DNA of 64,000 bases from the NCBI GenBank assembly GCA_007844125.1, contig CM017572.1, positions 37,568,736 through 37,632,735 on the forward strand, written 5' to 3'. This DNA is from Sinonovacula constricta (lineage: Eukaryota; Mollusca; Bivalvia; Cardiida; Solecurtidae). Positions 1-12,399 of this stretch are shown in pieces. Within the stretch, counting starts at the first letter, position 1; every line of letters begins with the position of its first letter. The notes beneath the pieces were generated by a model, which had not been told where the DNA came from, did no database searches, and was given only the letters and a program-made list of their open reading frames with translations. The position numbers and the translations under genes were made by a program.

Positions 1-3000
1 TATTATCTCTAGGGTTCTGCCATATATGATCTCTAGGGTCCTGCCATATATGATCTATAGGGTCCTGCCATATATGATCTCTAGAGTCCTGCCATATATG
101 ATCTTTATATCCAGCTATATATGATCTATAGGGTCCGGCCATATATGGTCTATAGGGTCCGGCCATATATGATCTATAGGGTCCGGCCATATATGATCTC
201 TAGGGTCCTGTCATATATGATCTCTAGTGTCCTGCCATATATGCTCTATGGGGTCCTGTCATATATGATCTATAGGGTCCTGCCATATATGATCTCCAGA
301 CTCCGGCCATATATGATCTCTAGGGTCCGGCCATATATGATCTATAGGGTCCGGCCATATATGATCTCTAGTGTCCTGCCATATATGATCTATAGGATCC
401 TGTCATATATGATCTACAGGGTCCTGCCATATATAATCTCTAGGGTCCGGCCATATATGATATCTAGGGTCCTGGTCCAGCCATATATGATCTCTAGGGT
501 CTTTCCATATATTATCTCTAGGGTCCTGCCATATATGATCTACAGGGTCCTGCCATATATTACCTCTAGAGTCCTGCCAGATATGATCTCTAGGGTCCTG
601 CCATATATGATCTGTAGGGTCCTGCCATACATGATCTCTAGGGTCCTGCCATATATATTCTCTAGGGTCCTGCCATATATAATTTCTAGGATTCTGCCAT
701 ATATGATCTCTAGGGTCCTGCCATATATGATCTGCAGGGTCCTGCCATATATTATCTACAGGGTTCTGCCATATATGACCTTTAGAGTCCTGCCATATAT
801 TATCTACAGGGTACTGCCATATATTATCTCTAGGGTCCGGCAATATATGATCTCTAGGGTCCTGCCATATATTATCTCTAGGGTCCGGCCATATATTATC
901 TCTAGGGTCCGGCAATATATGATCTCTAGGGTCCTGCCATATATTATCTCTAGGGTCCGGCCATATATTATCTCTAGGATCCGGCAATATATGATCTCAA
1001 GGGTCCGGCCATATATTATCTCTAGGGTCCGGCCATATATTATCTCTAGGGTCCTGCTATATATGATATTTAGAGTCCTTCTATATATTATCTACATGAT
1101 CCTGCCACATATAATCTCTAGGGTCCTTCCATATATGATCTCTAGGGTCCGACCATATATGATCTCTAGGATCCTGCCATATATGATCTACAGGGTCCTG
1201 CCATATATGATCTTTAGGGTCCTGCAATATATTATCTACAGGGTCCTGCCATATATGACCTCTAGGATCCTGCCATATATGATCTCTAGGGTTCTGTTAT
1301 ATATGAACTCCAATATCCTGCCATATATGATCTATACTGTCCTGCCATACATGATCTCTAGGGTCCTGCCATATATGATCTCAAGGGTCCTGCCATATAT
1401 GATCTCTAGGGTCCTGCCATATATGATCTTTAGGGTTCTGTTATATATGAACTCCAATATCCTGCCATATATGATCTATACTGTCCTGCCATACATGATC
1501 TCTAGGGTCCTGCCAAATATGATCTCAAGGGTCCTGCCATATATGATCTCTAGGGTCCTGCCATATATGATCTCTACTCTCCTGCCATATATTATCTCTA
1601 GGGTTCTGCCATACATGATCTCTAGGGTCCTGCCAAATATGATCTCAAGGGTCCTGCCATATATGATCTCTAGGGTCCTGCCATATATGATCTCTACTCT
1701 CCTGCCATATATTATCTCTAGGGTTCTGCCATATATGATCTCTAGGGTCCTGCCATATATGATCTATAGGGTCCTGCCATATATGATCTCTAGAGTCCTG
1801 CCATATATGATCTTTATGTCCTGCTATATATGATCTATGGGGTCCTGTCATATATGATCTCTAGTGTCCTGCCATATATGCTCTATGGGGTCCTGTCATA
1901 TATGATCTATAGGGTCCTGCCATATATGATTTCCAGGCTCCGGCCATATATGATCTCTAGGGTCCGGCCATATATGATTTATAGGGTCCGGCCATATATG
2001 ATCTCTAGTGTCCTGCCATATATGATCTATAGGATCCTGTCATATATGCTCTATGGGGTCCTGTCATATATGATCTACAGGGTCCTGCCATATATAATCT
2101 CTAGGGTCCGGCCATATATGATATCTAGGGTCCTGGTCCAGCCATATATGATCTCTAGGGTCTTTCCATATATTATCTCTAGGGTCCTGCCATATATGAT
2201 CTACAGGGTCCTGCCATATATTACCTCTAGAGTCCTGCCAGATATGATCTCTAGGGTCCTGCCATATATGATCTGTAGGGTCCTGCCATACATGATCTCT
2301 AGGGTCCTGCCATATATATTCTCTAGGGTCCTGCCATATATAATTTCTAGGATCCTGCCATATATGATCTCTAGGGTCCTGCCATATATGATCTGCAGGG
2401 TCCTGCCATATATTATCTACAGGGTTCTGCCATATATGACCATTAGAGTCCTGCCATATATTATCTACAGGGTACTGCCATATATTATCTCTAGGGTCCG
2501 GCAATATATGATCTCTAGGGTCCTGCCATATATTATCTCTAGGGTCCGGCCATATATTATCTCTAGGGTCCGGCAATATATGATCTCTAGGGTCCTGCCA
2601 TATATGATCTCTAGGGTCCGGCCATATATGATCTATAGGGTCCGGCCATATTTGATCTCTAGGGTCCTGCCATAAATGATCTCCAGGGTCCTGCCATATA
2701 TGACCTATAGGGTCCTGCCATATATGATCTACAGGGTCCTGCCATATATGACCTATAGGGACCTGCCATATATTATCTACATGGTCCTGCCATATATGAC
2801 CTATAGGGTCCTGCCATATATGACCTATAGGGTCCTGCCATATATGACCTATAGGGTCCTGCCATATATTATCTACATGGTCCTGCCATATATGACCTAT
2901 AGGGCCCTGCCATATATTATCTACATGGTCCTGCTATATATGACCTATACGGTCCTGCCATATATGACCTATAGGGTCCTGCCATATATGACCTATAGGG

Positions 3001-6000
3001 TCCTGCCATATATTATCTACATGGTCCTGCCATATATGACCTATAGGGTCCTGCCATATATGACCTACAGGGTCCTGTCATGTATGACCTATAGGGTCCT
3101 GCCATATATGACCTATAGGGTCCTGCCATATATTATCTACATGGTCCTGCCATATATGATCTCCAGGTTCCTGCCATATATGATCTATAGAGTCCTGCAA
3201 TATATTATCTACATGGTCCTGCCATATATGATCTATAGGGTCCTGCCATATATTATCTACACGGTCCTGCCACATATGATCTCTAGGGTCCTGCCATATA
3301 TGACCTCTAGGTTCCTGCCATATATGAAGGACCCATATATTATCTCTAGGGTCCTGCTATATATGATCTATAGAGTCCTGCAATATATTATCTACATGGT
3401 CCTGCCATATATTATCTATAGGGTCCTGCCATATATTATCTACATGGTCCTGCCACATATGATCTCTAGGGTCCTGCCATATATGATCTATAGAGTCCTG
3501 CAATATATTATCTACATGGTCCTGCCATATATGATCTTTAGGGTCCTGCCATATATTATCTACATGGTCCTGCCACATATGATCTCTAGGGTCCTGCCAT
3601 ATATGACCTCTAGGTTCCTGCCATATATGAAGGACCCATATATTATCTCTAGGGTCCTGCTATATATGATCTTTAGAGTCCTTCTATATATGATCTACAG
3701 GGTCCTGCCATATATGATCTCTAGGGTGCTGCCATATATGATCTATAGGGTCCTGCCATATATGATCTATAGGGTCCGGCCATATATGATCCATAGGGTC
3801 CGGCCATATATGATCTATAGGGTCCGGCCATATATGATCTCTAGGGTCCTGTCATATATGATCTCTAGTGTCCTGCCATATATGCTCTATGGGGTCCTGT
3901 CATATATGATCTATAGGGTCCTGCCATATATGATCTCCAGACTCCGGCCATATATGATCTCTATGGTCCGGCCATATATGATCTATAGGGTCCGGCCATA
4001 TATGATCTCTAGTGTCCTGCCATATATGATCTATAGGATCCTGTCATATATGCTCTATGGGGTCCTGTCATATATGATCTACAGGGTCCTGCCATATATA
4101 ATCTCTAGGGTCCGGCCATATATGATATCTAGGGTCCTGGTCCAGCCATATATGATCTCTAGGGTCTTTCCATATATTATCTCTAGGGTCCTGCCATATA
4201 TGATCTACAGGGTCCTGCCATATATTACCTCTAGAGTCCTGCCAGATATGATCTCTAGGGTCCTGCCATATATGATCTGTAGGGTCCTGCCATACATGAT
4301 CTCTAGGGTCCTGCCATATATATTCTCTAGGGTCCTGCCATATATAATTTCTAGGATCCTGCCATATATGATCTCTAGGGTCCTGCCATATATGATCTGC
4401 AGGGTCCTGCCATATATTATCTACAGGGTTCTGCCATATATGACCTTTAGAGTCCTGCCATATATTATCTACAGGGTACTGCCATATATTATCTCTAGGG
4501 TCCGGCAATATATGATCTCTAGGTTCCTGCCATATATTATCTCTAGGGTCCGGCCATATATTATCTCTAGGGTCCGGCAATATATGATCTCTAGGGTCCT
4601 GCCATATATTATCTCTAGGGTCCGGCCATATATTATCTCTAGGGTCCGGCAATATATGATCTCAAGGGTCCGGCCATATATTATCTCTAGGGTCCTGCCA
4701 TATATTATCTCTAGGGTCCTGCCATATATTATCTCTAGGGTCCTGCCATATATTATCTCTAGGGTCCGGCCATATATTATCTCTAGGGTCCTGCCATAAA
4801 TAATCTCCAGACTCCGGCCATATAGTGATCTTTATGGTCCTGCCATATATTATCTCTAGGGTCCTGCCATAAATAATCTCCAGACTCCGGCCATATAGTG
4901 ATCTTTAGGGTCCTGCCATATATTATCTCTAGGGTCCTGCCATATATTATCTCTAGGGTCCGGCCATATATTATCTCTAGGGACCTGCCATATATTAACT
5001 CTAGGGTCCGGCCATATAGTGATCTTTAGGGTCCTGCCATATATTATCTCTAGGGTCCTGCCATATATTATCTCTAGGGTCCGGCCATATATTATCTCTA
5101 GGGTCCTGCCATAAATAATCTCCAGACTCCGGCCATATATGATCTACAGGGTCCTGGCATATATGATCTCTCGTGTCCTGCCATATATTATCTCTAGGGT
5201 CCTGCCATAAATAATCTCCAGACTCCGGCCATATAGTGATCTTTAGGGTCCTGCCATATATTATCTCTAGGGTCCTGCCATATATTATCTCTAGGGTCCG
5301 GCCATATATTATCTCTAGGGTCCTGCCATATATTATCTTTAGGGTCCGGCCATATAGTGATCTTTAGGGTCCTGCCATATATTATCTCTAGGGTCCTGCC
5401 ATATATTATCTCTAGGGTCCGGCCATATATTATCTCTAGGGTCCTGCCATAAATAATCTCCAGACTCCGGCCATATATGATCTACAGGGTCCTGGCATAT
5501 ATGATCTCTCGTGTCCTGCCATATATTACCTCTAGGGTCGTGCCATATATGATCTCTAGGGTCCTGCAATATATTATCTCTAGGGTCCTGCCATATATTA
5601 CCTCTAGGGTCCTGTCATATATAATCTACAGGGTCCTGCCATATATGATGTCTAGGGTCCGGCCATATATGACCTCTAGGTTCCTGCCATGTATGAAGGA
5701 CCCATATATGATCTCTAGGTTCCTGCCATATATGAAGGACCCAAATATGATCTCTAGGGTCCTGCCATATATGATCTTTAAAGTTCTGCCACATATGATC
5801 TACAGGGTCCTGCCACATATGATCTATAGGGTCCTGCTATATATGATCTCTAGGGTCCTGCCATATATGATCTCTATGGTCCGGCCACATATGATCTATA
5901 GGGTCCTGCTATATATGATCTCTAGGGTCCTGCCATATATGATCTCTAGGGTCCGGCCAAATATAATCTCTAGGGTCCTGCCAATATGATCCTTAGGGTC

Positions 6001-7577
6001 CGTACATATATGATCTCTAGGGTCCTGTCATATATGATCTCTAGGGTCCTGCCATATATGATCTCTAGGGTCCTGCCATATATGATCTCTAGGGTCCTGC
6101 CATATATGGCCTTAAGGGTCCTGCCACATATGATATCTAGGTTTCTGCCATATATGATCTACATGGTCCTGCCATATATGATCTTTAGGGTCCTGTCTTA
6201 TATGATCTCTAGGGTCCTGCCATATATGATCTACAGGGTCCTGCCATATATGATCTCTAGGGTCCTGCCATATATGATCTCTAGGGTCCTGCTATATATG
6301 ATCTCTAGGGTCCTGCCATATATGACTTCTAGTGTCCGGCCATATATGACTTCTAGGTTCCTGCCATACATGATCTCTAGGGTCCGGCCATATATTATCT
6401 ACAGGGTCCTGCCAAATATGCTCTCTAGGGTCCTGCCATATATGATCTCTAGGTATCTGCCATATATGATCTCTAGGGTCCTGCCATATATGCTCTCTAG
6501 GGTCCTGCCATATATGATTTTTAGAGTCCTGCCATATATGATCTACATGGTCCTGCCATATATGATCTTTAGGGTCCTGTCTTATATGATCTCTAGGGTC
6601 CTGCCATATATGATCTACAGGGTCCTGCCATATATGATCTCTAGGGTCCTGCCATATATGATCTCTAGGGTCCTGCTATATATGATCTCTAGGGTCCTGC
6701 CATATATGACTTCTAGTGTCCTGCCATATATGACTTCTAGGTTCCTGCCATACATGATCTCTAGGGTCCGGCCATATATTATCTACAGGGTCCTGCCAAA
6801 TATGCTCTCCAGGGTCCTGCCATATATGATCTCTAGGGTCCTGCCATATATGATCTCTAGGGTCCTGCCATATATGCTCTCTAGGGTCCTGCCATATATG
6901 ATCTCTATGGTCTTGCCATATATGATCTACAGGGTCCTGCCATGTATTACCTCTAGGGTCCTGCCAAATATGATCTCTAGGGTCCGGCCATATATGATAT
7001 CTAGGGTCCGGCCATATATGTTCTATAGGGTCCTGCCATATATAATCTCTAGGGTCCTGTCATATATGATCTTTACGGTCCTGCCATATATGATCTTTAG
7101 AGTCCTGCCATATATGATCTACAGGGTCCTGCCATATATGATCTTTAGGGTCCTGCCATATATGACCTCTAGGGTCCGGTCATATATGATCTCTATGGTC
7201 CGGCCACATATGATCTCTAGGGCCCGGCCACATATGATCTCTAGGGTCCGGCCACATATGATCTCTATGGTCCGGCCACATATGATCTCTAGGGCCCGGC
7301 CACATATGATCTCTAGGGTCCGGCCATATATGACCTCTAGGGTCCGGCCATATATGATCTAAAGGGTCCGGCCATATATGATCTCTAGGGTCCGGCCATA
7401 TATGACCTCTAGGGTCCGGCCATATATGATCTAAAGGGTCCGGCCATATATGATCTCTAGGGTCCGGCCACATATGATCTCTAGGGTCCGGCCATATATG
7501 ATCTAAAGGGTCCGGCCATATATGATCTCTAGGGTCCGGCCACATATGATCTCTAGGGTCCTGCCATATATGATCTA
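1..7577. repeat. 24-bp minisatellite array, about 315 units
   Basis: A continuous tandem array with consensus near ATATATGATCTCTAGGGTCC plus TGCC. The window opens inside it, so its true left end is unseen. Each unit carries the 8-bp palindrome CATATATG and a GATC. Variants alternate CCTGCC with CCGGCC and TGATCT with TTATCT. Higher-order blocks are visible: a rare 6-bp insertion making CCTGGTCCAGCC recurs near 471, 2131 and 4135 inside long matching blocks, and a block with ATAAATAATCTCCAGACTCC recurs near 4797, 4870, 5110, 5207 and 5448. A block of about 360 bp is duplicated near 6140-6480 and 6500-6870. Because 24 is a multiple of 3, long stop-free frames arise on both strands; these are by-products of periodicity, not genes. 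Confidence 0.97.
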
Positions 7578-7846
7578 AAATTATGTTTCTTCATTGATGC
7601 ACATATATCACAATACAGCATTAGAGCATGAAAGTAACTTTTTTAAGTATCAGTGCATTTTAAAAAAGAACATCAATGTAGTGGTTATTCAAGGGCATAT
7701 AGCAGACGAATTTTCAACACTTTGGGTGTGGTTTGTTGTCTCGGTACCAAAGTATTGTGCTACAGCATTGTGGGGATATCCTTTATTTTGGTCGGGCCTT
7801 AGAGACTCGTAAAAACTGAAGCCGTTTTATTATTGTGTAGTATTTA

Positions 7847-7873
7847 TTAATATTATTATTATTATTATTATTA

Positions 7874-7934
<61 letters not shown>
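7847..7934. repeat. (ATT)n microsatellite
   Basis: About 29 near-perfect ATT triplets with one ATC interruption. It is a simple repeat with no other signal. Confidence 0.97.
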
Positions 7935-7935
<1 letters not shown>

Positions 7936-8149
7936 GTATCCATTTATGTAAGGTAAAACCCGAAGGTTTTATCTATCAAATACATCCAACAATATCCTAC
8001 CCTTGTTATGGGTGCGGGGATCGCGGAATAATTTCTATATAACTTAAAATTTATTTTTAGAAAAAACAATTTTGTAAACTACCTCAATTGTAAAACAGCA
8101 CATATTGTAAAATTATTATCATTATTTCTAAATTTATATGTTAGTACAA

Positions 8150-8427
8150 TGAGGATTCAGCTTATAATAGATCTCGACGTCAGAGGTAATTACTCAACGA
8201 CGTAAGTTGTGACGCAATTTTCTCAGTTTAAAAATAGCAAAAAAATAGTAATGCAGCGCTGTTCAGAGAGGAAATACATTTTTGTTAATTACAAATGGTG
8301 TGTGGTGTTATACTTTTCACAAGGTATATTATACACCAATAAACAGCATTTCGCCGGATCTTTTCAGGTGACAATAATTAATTTAGTTATAAGAAAGCAA
8401 TAAAAATGGTCGTATACTTCCTTTAAG
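8150..8427 (-). mobile_element. Degraded CRE-bearing MITE copy
   Basis: This shares its internal core (GACGTCA-like site, AAATAGC, a CAATAAACAGCATTT block, TTTCAGGTGACAATAATT) with copies at 11681, 20504, 32465, 34567 and 41529. The right end GGTCGTATACTTCCTTTAAG is a decayed form of the family's terminal inverted repeat. The left end was not resolved. It lies in the opposite orientation to the 34567 and 41529 copies. Confidence 0.55.
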
Positions 8428-8634
8428 CAAACGATTATACATTATTTTACATTTTACGTCAAAGAACTGTAGTGTAATTGAGACATATGTTTGAACATCT
8501 TTATTTGTGTACATGATTGCAATAAGTTTTAGCAACCATCAACATGGAACATTAATTGTATATATACTGACACAACAAAACAATGTGAAAATTATTCTAG
8601 CTGTATTTTATTTTATTTTATTTTTGTTTCCAAG

Positions 8635-8747
8635 GGAGACAAGCCTTCCAACTATTATCCTTGGAGTACTGTTTGGGTTGTTCCTCTTGGCGACAATCGC
8701 CTTGGTCATTGTACTGGTGATCATCAAAAAAAGGAGCCAGGCCAATG
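8635..8747 (+). CDS. Penultimate exon of a single-pass membrane protein (TM segment)
   Basis: The acceptor follows a pyrimidine-rich tract ending GTTTCCAAG, and the donor is AATG|GTAAAA. The reading frame gives SLPTIILGVLFGLFLLATIA, continuing as VIVLVIIKKRSQAN. That is a typical transmembrane helix of about 24 residues followed by a basic stop-transfer cluster (KKR). The upstream intron is phase 2 and the downstream intron phase 1. The phase-1 end joins in frame to the exon at 9691, restoring Ala at the junction. All extracellular exons must lie left of the window, beyond the minisatellite, so the family cannot be named. I am confident of the TM exon, less so of its exact 5' boundary. Confidence 0.7.
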
Positions 8748-9586
8748 GTAAAACATCTACATGTATCTTATAGTGTGTTTATGCAATTAGATATGTATTT
8801 TGGGGATTCAACGCATACTACCCGAGTACTCGGTCGTTTTCTTAATAAATATGTAGTTTTCTGTCCATGTTAATGAGTTAAAATATTTATTTAAGATATG
8901 TGTTCGTATATACTGTCATTTTGGTTTACTTTTAGTTTATTTCCACCGCCACGAAATAAATGAGTGTTGCTGTTTCCTTCCATACTTTTTGTTTGGTCAG
9001 AAAAATTAGAAGAATTTTGTGAAAGTTGTTCGATTTCAAATTTTAATCTATCATATTTTCTGTGAAACAATATAATCTGCACACAACAATTCAAAACAAG
9101 ACATCTGCGACACAGAAGACTCTCAAAAACAAAACAAAAATATGTCGCAATGGGTTCCATGCAAGTATGTATCTGCAAACGTCAACCTTTAAACTAATCT
9201 GATTAAAATCATATCCTGAAAATCGCTTCGCTATCAGGATCTGACGACGAGTCAATAAAACCTTCCTTACCAATCAGATTGTCGCCTACAAAATCGCAAA
9301 CAAAAGTAAATGGTGATCCGTTTTGAGACTCCTACCGAAAACGTTATGCATTACGCTATCTGATTGGCTGTTATAGAAATAGAAATCGGGGAAAACCATT
9401 CTTGTTAATAGACGGTATTTACAGGCCGTCATCAGATCTTACATTTTGTAAGATCTGACTTTAGTGCGATTGCCCTTTTAACTTTAATTACACTAAAGAC
9501 GCTTATCAGATATAAACAAAAGCTCATTTGGGGTAAGGCGATCAAGTGTTTGTATATAAAAAAATACATACGCGCGTAATCACAAA

Positions 9587-9648
9587 CACTCGCACAAACA
9601 CATGCCCCCTCACGCACACACACGCGCGCGCGCGCACCCGCACACATC
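9587..9648. repeat. CA/CG alternating purine-pyrimidine tract
   Basis: This stretch holds repeated CACA, CACG and a (CG)6-like run, within the intron just before the terminal exon at 9691. Alternating CG/CA is a sequence class known to favour left-handed DNA. The short Arg/Thr/His-rich and Cys/Arg-rich reading frames across it are products of the repeat. Confidence 0.8.
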
Positions 9649-9690
9649 CCTACGTTGTCCTCACCATCACTGATGTTGTTCCCCTTTCAG

Positions 9691-9845
9691 CCAATGACGT
9701 GTACCTGACTCCAGCCGACGTCTCCAGTTCATATGCTTCCGCGGGCAGTTTTAGCATAGTCGACATGTCGAGCACATCCGGCGGATTTAACAAAACTATA
9801 TCCGACGACGAATTCTCCGGCCGGTTACCGGAATCATGCTATTAG
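9691..9845 (+). CDS. Terminal exon: cytoplasmic tail of the membrane protein
   Basis: The acceptor is CCCCTTTCAG and the exon starts CCAATGAC. With the phase-1 donor at 8747 it reads A-NDVYLTPADVSSSYASAG and continues to a TAG stop at 9843-9845, giving about 51 residues. The tail is Ser-rich and acidic. It contains a tyrosine in the context DVYLTP, a second tyrosine in SSYAS, and ends ESCY. These are candidate phosphotyrosine sites by context only. GC content rises sharply over this exon compared with its flanks, which supports coding. No canonical AATAAA was seen in the 280 bases after the stop. Confidence 0.7.
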
Positions 9846-10269
9846 ACTGTATGCTAATGACAAATAGCTTCCATTGAAGCAGCTTTTAAAGACTATGTAT
9901 ACTACATAAACATTGATTTGACACATGCCCATACTGCAGCAATACCCGTCTGTGGGATATCTTGATGATTTTTAGAATGTCTACAAAACAAAACGATAAT
10001 TTGAATTCTTATGCGTTGATTTTTCTCATTTTAAACTGCTGTTAGACTAGACATGAAGTTAAGATCAAGTACATGTTGTAGCACATTACCTGAGATTGTG
10101 TGTTTTTAGGAAATACATTTTGGTTTAGCGTTATACATTGTAGAATAATGGACGTTCAGATGCGGTCATCAAATAATAGCTTGACCAGAAATTAGTGAGA
10201 ATTAATTGCCGTGCAATATTTACCATCAAAGAAAAGAACAACAGAACATGAGAAACAAACTTGCAACAT
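9846..10269. other. Downstream flank, no gene seen
   Basis: Probable 3' UTR and intergenic sequence of the preceding gene, running into the decayed Tc1 element. Nothing further was recognised. Confidence 0.5.
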
Positions 10270-11203
10270 TCATAATAGGCCTTACCTTGAACTGTTAAAT
10301 CTTCTTCTGCTTCAACATAAGCTTCTGTACGTCTGGGCAATGATCGATTTTGGATGAGAGAAGATAGAAAATCATCAGCTTTCATGTCCTCAATATTTTG
10401 TCATCCTTTCTGTTTTATATTGTTCTTCATTATTCCCCAATGGGATTCAGATCCCGACAATAACTTGGTCTGTCGAGTAGCATCACGTGATTGTCCTTAA
10501 ACCACCTTATGGAATGCCTTGCCTTGTGTTTCGGGGCGTTGTCCTGCTGGAAAACCCGTTATTTTCCATACAACATATAAATGTGCTGTGGCGAACAAAT
10601 GACATTCAAAGTGTGTCAGTGTTTATGCCATTATTCATGTTATTATCGAATATACAATGGGGGTGGTACCAAGTGTAGATACCCTAAGAGGCACATAAAT
10701 CTTAGGGCTGCACTTTGAGCGTTGATACAATGGTCTCTGATTTTCTCTATTCCACAGCCCTATAGAACTTTTATCTGAGAATATAATGTTCTCCCAATTA
10801 TAATTTCTATGAGATAGACATCACTCTAAACGCCTTTGTTTTTGTTCAGGAGAGAGAATAGTAGATGAAATACCATGGGTTTTCACCCAATTCAGTTCAT
10901 GTACGTTAGCCCTTACAATCTCTTTACAAACTGGTTCAGTTTCCTCTTTTGATCAATTCAGTTCTGATGTAATGAATGCTCACGCGTCCGTTCATAGAAG
11001 TCTTTTTCTGTCACCAGTTGTGAAATTTTGTGTCCTACCTGCTCCTTTTTGTTGCTTAAAACTGTCATTCCTTTTAATACGCCCTATGATACGATACACT
11101 GTAAATAGAGGAACATCTGCTCTTTCATACAAATCTTGTGCTGAAGTGATTCCATTTTCATATAATTCATAGACAGTCTTTCTTTTTTATCTTGAACTGA
11201 CAT
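10270..11203 (-). pseudogene. Dead Tc1/mariner-family transposase
   Basis: On the minus strand, fragments of a Tc1-like transposase appear in order. There is an N-terminal ATG at 11203 and, after a frameshift, a helix-turn-helix segment (VYELYENGITSAQDLYERAD, then VPLFTVYRIIGRIKR). Next come NWENIIFSDKSSI with the first catalytic Asp, FQQDNAPKHKAR with the second Asp, and DRPSYCRDLNPIG. The C-terminal part near 10290-10340 reads SLPRRTEAYVEAEEDLTVQG. The third catalytic residue, Glu in the usual NPIE motif, is Gly here. Several stops and frameshifts break the frame. Terminal inverted repeats were not found. It is a non-functional relic; family assignment is secure from the DDE-region motifs. 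Confidence 0.88.
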
Positions 11204-11680
11204 TTTGACAGTGACCTCCAAATAGCAGACGTTATTTGTTTACCAAGGGAAATTACTATAATTGACTAAGTTTAGTACAAGGAGGAGTTATCTCCCATGA
11301 CCCTTGTACCCTTACATGCCCATGTATTGATAAGTGTAAAAATATCTAAAAACAATTATAAGAACAAACAAAAAAAATCAATAATTTCTGATCAAACTAT
11401 ACAAAGGCCGTCGGCCTTAGTGATTTATTACAAATCTTTGGAACAAATTATTTCTTTACATTTTATTCGATTTACTGCCCTTGTATATAAACTCATCAGA
11501 TGATGGATGCCGCCTTTTGTTGTTTGTATTATAAGCTATGAAATTCTCTTGTTAATTAACTACTGTATACTGTCAACATATAGTATTTTGATCGATAATG
11601 TAAAAGGACTTTACAGTAAAGAACAACTATTGCCATATTCAATCCTCTTTTGTCAAGTGTATTTCCTTTATTGTATTTCG
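11204..11680. other. AT-rich interval, no gene seen
   Basis: Flank of the Tc1 relic. It probably includes that element's unrecognised left terminal region. No coding or repeat signal was identified. Confidence 0.5.
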
Positions 11681-12399
11681 TTTAACGGTCCTATCCGACA
11701 CTTTGCCTATATCCGATACATGTAAGAATACTTTACCTTTGCCTTGAGGAATTTGGGCATCATTTCTGCATAACCGCATACTTTTGTCTAAGTAAAGACG
11801 ATTTTGAACACTACCTTTATTGTTAGACGTAAACATATCCGGAAACATTAAATGTGCATTCTTTCTAAATCTAAAATAAGCACGATTAGTTTAAACCTAT
11901 TTATTTATAGTCGATTGGGAAACAAGTTCTTTTAACTTATAGTAATCCCTCTCGACTGGGTAGAACCAGTACTCAGGTACTGAATACCTGGAGCAATGTG
12001 CAGTAAATAGTCTTGCTCAATGACTAACATCACTCCGATCCGGAGTCCAACGTCTTTACCACTAGACCACGAACGCTCGCACAATAAGCACGATAATAGG
12101 CTAAATATATCTCCTTAAATAAACATTGACGTCAATGAGGCTTACCCGGATGACGATATAACGTCATTTCAAAAGTAAGTTGTCACGTGGTTTTCCTAGT
12201 TTAAAATAGCTTCCTCTGCAGCCTGGATCAGAAAGGAAATTCCACTTTGCAGATAAGAATGGGGATTAATACTTCCCTATTCACACAGATATCGGGCATC
12301 AATGGACAGCATTTTGCAGGACCATTCCAAGAAACAATGATTTATTTTGTTATGTGAGAAAAAATATTTGGTCCAAACTGTCGGATACCATCTTTTAAA
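11681..12399 (-). mobile_element. CRE-bearing MITE copy, interrupted by a SINE
   Basis: The left end TTTAACGGTCCTATCCGACA and right end CAAACTGTCGGATACCATCT form imperfect terminal inverted repeats of the same family as 34567 and 41529. Inside is a perfect TGACGTCA palindrome near 12127, followed by further GACG/ACGTCA motifs. The copy is longer than its relatives because a tRNA-like sequence is inserted at about 11945-12085. Confidence 0.7.
11945..12085 (-). mobile_element. tRNA-derived SINE inserted in a MITE
   Basis: The minus strand carries a tRNA-like head with box A similar to TGGTCTAGTGG and a segment TAAAGACGTTGGACTCC, so it is a Pol III-derived SINE fragment. The body phrase GGTAGAACCAGTAC resembles SINE pieces at 20130 and 36330. 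It is too diverged for a functional tRNA. Confidence 0.5.

Larger units (their letters stand above)
7578..8634. other. Intron-like interval upstream of a transmembrane exon
   Basis: Non-coding AT-rich sequence between the end of the 24-bp array and the acceptor of the next exon. It contains an ATT microsatellite and a degraded MITE copy, listed separately. Short reading frames here show no recognisable domain or splice-consistent structure. Confidence 0.6.

Noticed and set aside
121..7362. Reading frames of 450-707 codons in the 24-bp array (period-8 peptide such as MISRVLPY)
   Set aside because: The frames follow from a unit length divisible by three with no stop in that phase. Both strands and block copies are equally open and substitutions show no codon bias.
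1..7577. CRISPR array
   Set aside because: Units are contiguous with no unique spacers, and the genome is eukaryotic.
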